Source: Progne subis subis (taxonomy: Eukaryota; Chordata; Aves; Passeriformes; Hirundinidae). Taken from it: 64,000 nt of DNA. The notes under the pieces were generated by a model. That model ran no database searches, was not told the DNA's origin, and saw only the letters and a program-made list of their open reading frames with translations. Shown here in pieces: positions 62,046 through 64,000 of the stretch. The number at the start of each line of letters is the position of its first letter. Position 1 is the stretch's first letter. The DNA is taken from positions 2,285,872-2,349,871 of the forward strand of contig JAKJHU010000056.1 of the NCBI GenBank assembly GCA_022316685.1, in the 5' to 3' direction. Both the position numbers and the translations under genes were made by a program.

Positions 62046-62787
62046 GACTGGCAAAGCTCCAGTGTAAGTGCAGCTGATTGTATTAAGGATTTTCCCGTTG
62101 CAAACATGTCAATTACACGTGGTTACAAGCCCACATGAAGGTGACCCCTGTCACTGGAGAAACAGAAATCTTCACAGGGAAATAACCACAGAGCCTCCCA
62201 AAAATCTGCATGCTCAAAACTCTCCTGTGATTTGGGGTTTTTGTTGTTGTTTTGTTTTTTGGTTCTTTTTTTGTCCTGATTCTTCATAATGTTTGGTGAA
62301 CACAAATGCTCTATTAATATCCCAAAGACCTCTTGCACAGTGGGGTTCATTGCAGGTTTGTATTAAGCCTTTTTTTTGATGTTTGCAAAGCCCAAAGAAT
62401 TCTATGCATTTGTGAAGGCCACGTGGCTGCCACTGAGGGACACAACAGCTCACAGGAGCCCTAATTAATGCCAATTACTCTTCCCAATGAGCTGTCTTGA
62501 CTCCATCATCACTGTGGAATTAGGCAGGAGATGTCATGAGGAGCAACCACATTGGCATGGACCAATCCCATGTCACCAAGCCTGGGACAGTGCTGGATGA
62601 CAGGAGGCTTCTGGGCACCCCTGGAACACACTTTGAACCCCATGGTCAAAGGAAGGGATCAAACAGCCAAGACATGAGTGTTGCAGCTTGAGTCCATGCT
62701 CTAACACAGACTGAGGTGCTGTAAAGCTTTTCCCAGTGTTGTAGGAAGAGGTAAATGCACAAAGGCACCCAAGGAAGAGCAGGGTGA

Positions 62788-62829
<42 letters not shown>

Positions 62830-63561
62830 ACAAGCACACGCAAAAAGAGGGAGAAAGATGAGAGAAGCAATAAAAACCTCACACTGAAAATCAAAGCAAA
62901 GTCTTTTCCTGGGGACATTTCTGCCCTGTTCTCTGCTGTGGGGGGAGAAGTGGGACTGGTGCTCCAGACAACCAGTGTGCACAGCATGGGAGAGATGTTC
63001 CAACACACCAAACCCACCAACCATTCCCTGCAACGCTTTCCCCTCGGCAGAAGGGCAAGGCACCGGCATTCCAGCCTCTGCTCTGCCACGCCGGGCTCTC
63101 ACCAGGATCTCTCTTTCCCAAACATATGATGCACTAATGATGCCACCCAGGGATGACAAGTAGCTTAAGAGCTGGCTCTACCCTCTGGACACCTGGCATG
63201 CTAAACCATGTAGCAAGTGGCATGTGCTGGCTTGGGAAAAAGCCATCCCCACTTTGGGCAGCCACGGGGCCCAACTGCTAATGCAGTGCCTCCATCTCCA
63301 TTACTGCTATTAACATAGGAAGAGAAGGAAAAAAAAATCAGGAGGAACAATTGACTTGACTGCTGAAGAAGTTGCACATTACTGATTCAAACTGCAGATG
63401 ATGAACTATGATAGGACAGAGTAAAGTAACAGTGAATTAAATCAGGGAAAGCTCATGTAATATTTTATCATTGTAGAATAATTATATCCATCACCAAATC
63501 AGATCAGATTTTATTTTCTGACACTTAAGGATCAAAATTTATACTAATGTGTAGGAATATG
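62046..63561. other. Unique non-coding sequence, no gene recognised
   Basis: 62236-62275 is T/G low complexity. 62450-62560 (GCCCTAATTAATGCCAATTA, then CTCTTCCCAATGAGCTGTC) has the look of a conserved homeodomain-type element. 62646-63163 is open in several frames on both strands around the (TG)20 array; these frames have no family resemblance. Confidence 0.5.
62789..62828 (+). repeat. (TG)20 dinucleotide microsatellite
   Basis: Forty bp of uninterrupted TG, ending at CACAAGCACACGC. Alternating purine-pyrimidine sequence of this type can adopt Z-DNA. Likely polymorphic. Confidence 0.97.
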
Positions 63562-63832
63562 TGTTGTTTCTCCCAGGCAACAAGTGTTAGGACGAGAGAA
63601 AAATGGCTTCAAGTTGCACCAAGGGAGGTTTATATCGGATATTAGAAAAAGTTTCTTCACGACGGAATAAACTACCCAGGAAAGTGGTGGGAATGCTGTC
63701 TCTGAAGATATTTAAAAAACATGTAGATGTGTTTAGACACAAGGTTTAGTGATGCACCTGGCACAGCTGGGTCAGTGATTAGACTAGATAACCTTAGAAG
63801 TCTTCTCCAACTTTAATGGTTCTATGATTCTT
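63562..63832 (+). mobile_element. CR1 LINE 3' end, sense
   Basis: The sequence runs TGTTGTTTCTCCCAGGCAAC, AAGTGTTAGGACGAGAG, GGCTTCAAGTTGCACCAAGG, AGGTTTATATCGGATATTAG, TTTCTTCACGACGGAATAAA, AAAACATGTAGATGTG and AACCTTAGAAGTCTTCTCCA, and ends in GGTTCTATGATTCTTT. This is the standard order of the avian CR1 3' region. Numerous substitutions and small deletions show it is old and inactive. Confidence 0.93.
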
Positions 63833-64000
63833 TAAAAGCTCAAGGCACAGCACCCAAACCTGGACACAGGTGCTGAGGAGCTGCTGCAAAAGGAAAGTGC
63901 TGGCTCTGCCAGCCCAAGCACTGCCAGGACAGAGGGACCCAGCTACATTAGAGTCTGTCCCCAAGGAAGCTCTGCTTGTGGCTCCCACCAGGGCTGGAAC
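63833..64000. other. Unique sequence at window edge
   Basis: GC-moderate unique sequence. A 64-codon minus-strand frame (63794-63988) has no recognisable content. Confidence 0.4.

Noticed and set aside
62646..63163. Several 60-152 codon frames around the (TG)20 array
   Set aside because: The dinucleotide array is free of stops in both strands and lengthens chance frames; no domain present.
1..64000. CRISPR arrays, bacterial operons, rRNA or tRNA genes, or a novel defence-type system
   Set aside because: The window is vertebrate nuclear DNA with avian CR1 and LTR relics; no such structures were seen.

Overview
This is vertebrate nuclear DNA, most probably from a songbird or other passerine bird. 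The main evidence is the repeats. Several CR1 LINE copies carry the avian 3' end, which is built on the octamer ATTCTATG. There are also four LTR copies of types I recall from passerine genomes. I found no bacterial gene, operon, rRNA, tRNA, CRISPR array or intact protein-coding gene. The longest open frames are about 160-175 codons, roughly what chance gives for 64 kb on six frames. I therefore read the window as intergenic or deep-intronic sequence with scattered retroelement relics.

Layout. 1-12240 is mostly unique sequence with short low-complexity tracts: a 79-nt purine run near 3.4 kb and an A/C tract near 9.9 kb. Two GC-richer patches at 9.6-9.8 and 10.1-10.4 kb look regulatory rather than coding. 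A sense CR1 lies at 12.24-12.71 kb. 12.7-33 kb is mainly unique and often AT-rich. It holds a large (AAAAG)n array at 18.0-18.2 kb, ancient CR1 scraps near 16.4 and 28.3 kb, a 53-nt poly(A) at 28.5 kb, and several blocks of short palindromes and homeodomain- or SOX-like motifs that could be conserved non-coding elements. At 33.05-34.40 kb there is a nested insertion: a minus-strand CR1 with a recognisable reverse-transcriptase C-terminus relic, split by a 656-bp solo LTR. 34.4-45.3 kb holds an (AAT)n array, A-rich tracts, CR1 scraps at 41.3 and 43.5 kb, and an exon-like open segment at 37.4-37.5 kb on the minus strand. 45.34-45.79 kb is a minus-strand solo LTR. 48.09-48.19 kb is the 5' end of an ERVL-like LTR. 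54.557-55.225 kb is a complete solo LTR with TG...CA ends and a perfect 5-bp target duplication. 55.2-64 kb is unique sequence with poly(A), poly(T) and (TG)20 tracts, a MIR-like scrap next to a short CR1 3' end, and a final sense CR1 3' end at 63.56-63.83 kb.

No genes can be shown to work together here. The most informative points are the order of the retroelement insertions, the precise solo-LTR boundaries, two weak exon candidates, and a handful of palindromic or motif-rich blocks to test for conservation. I saw nothing that amounts to an undescribed biological system.
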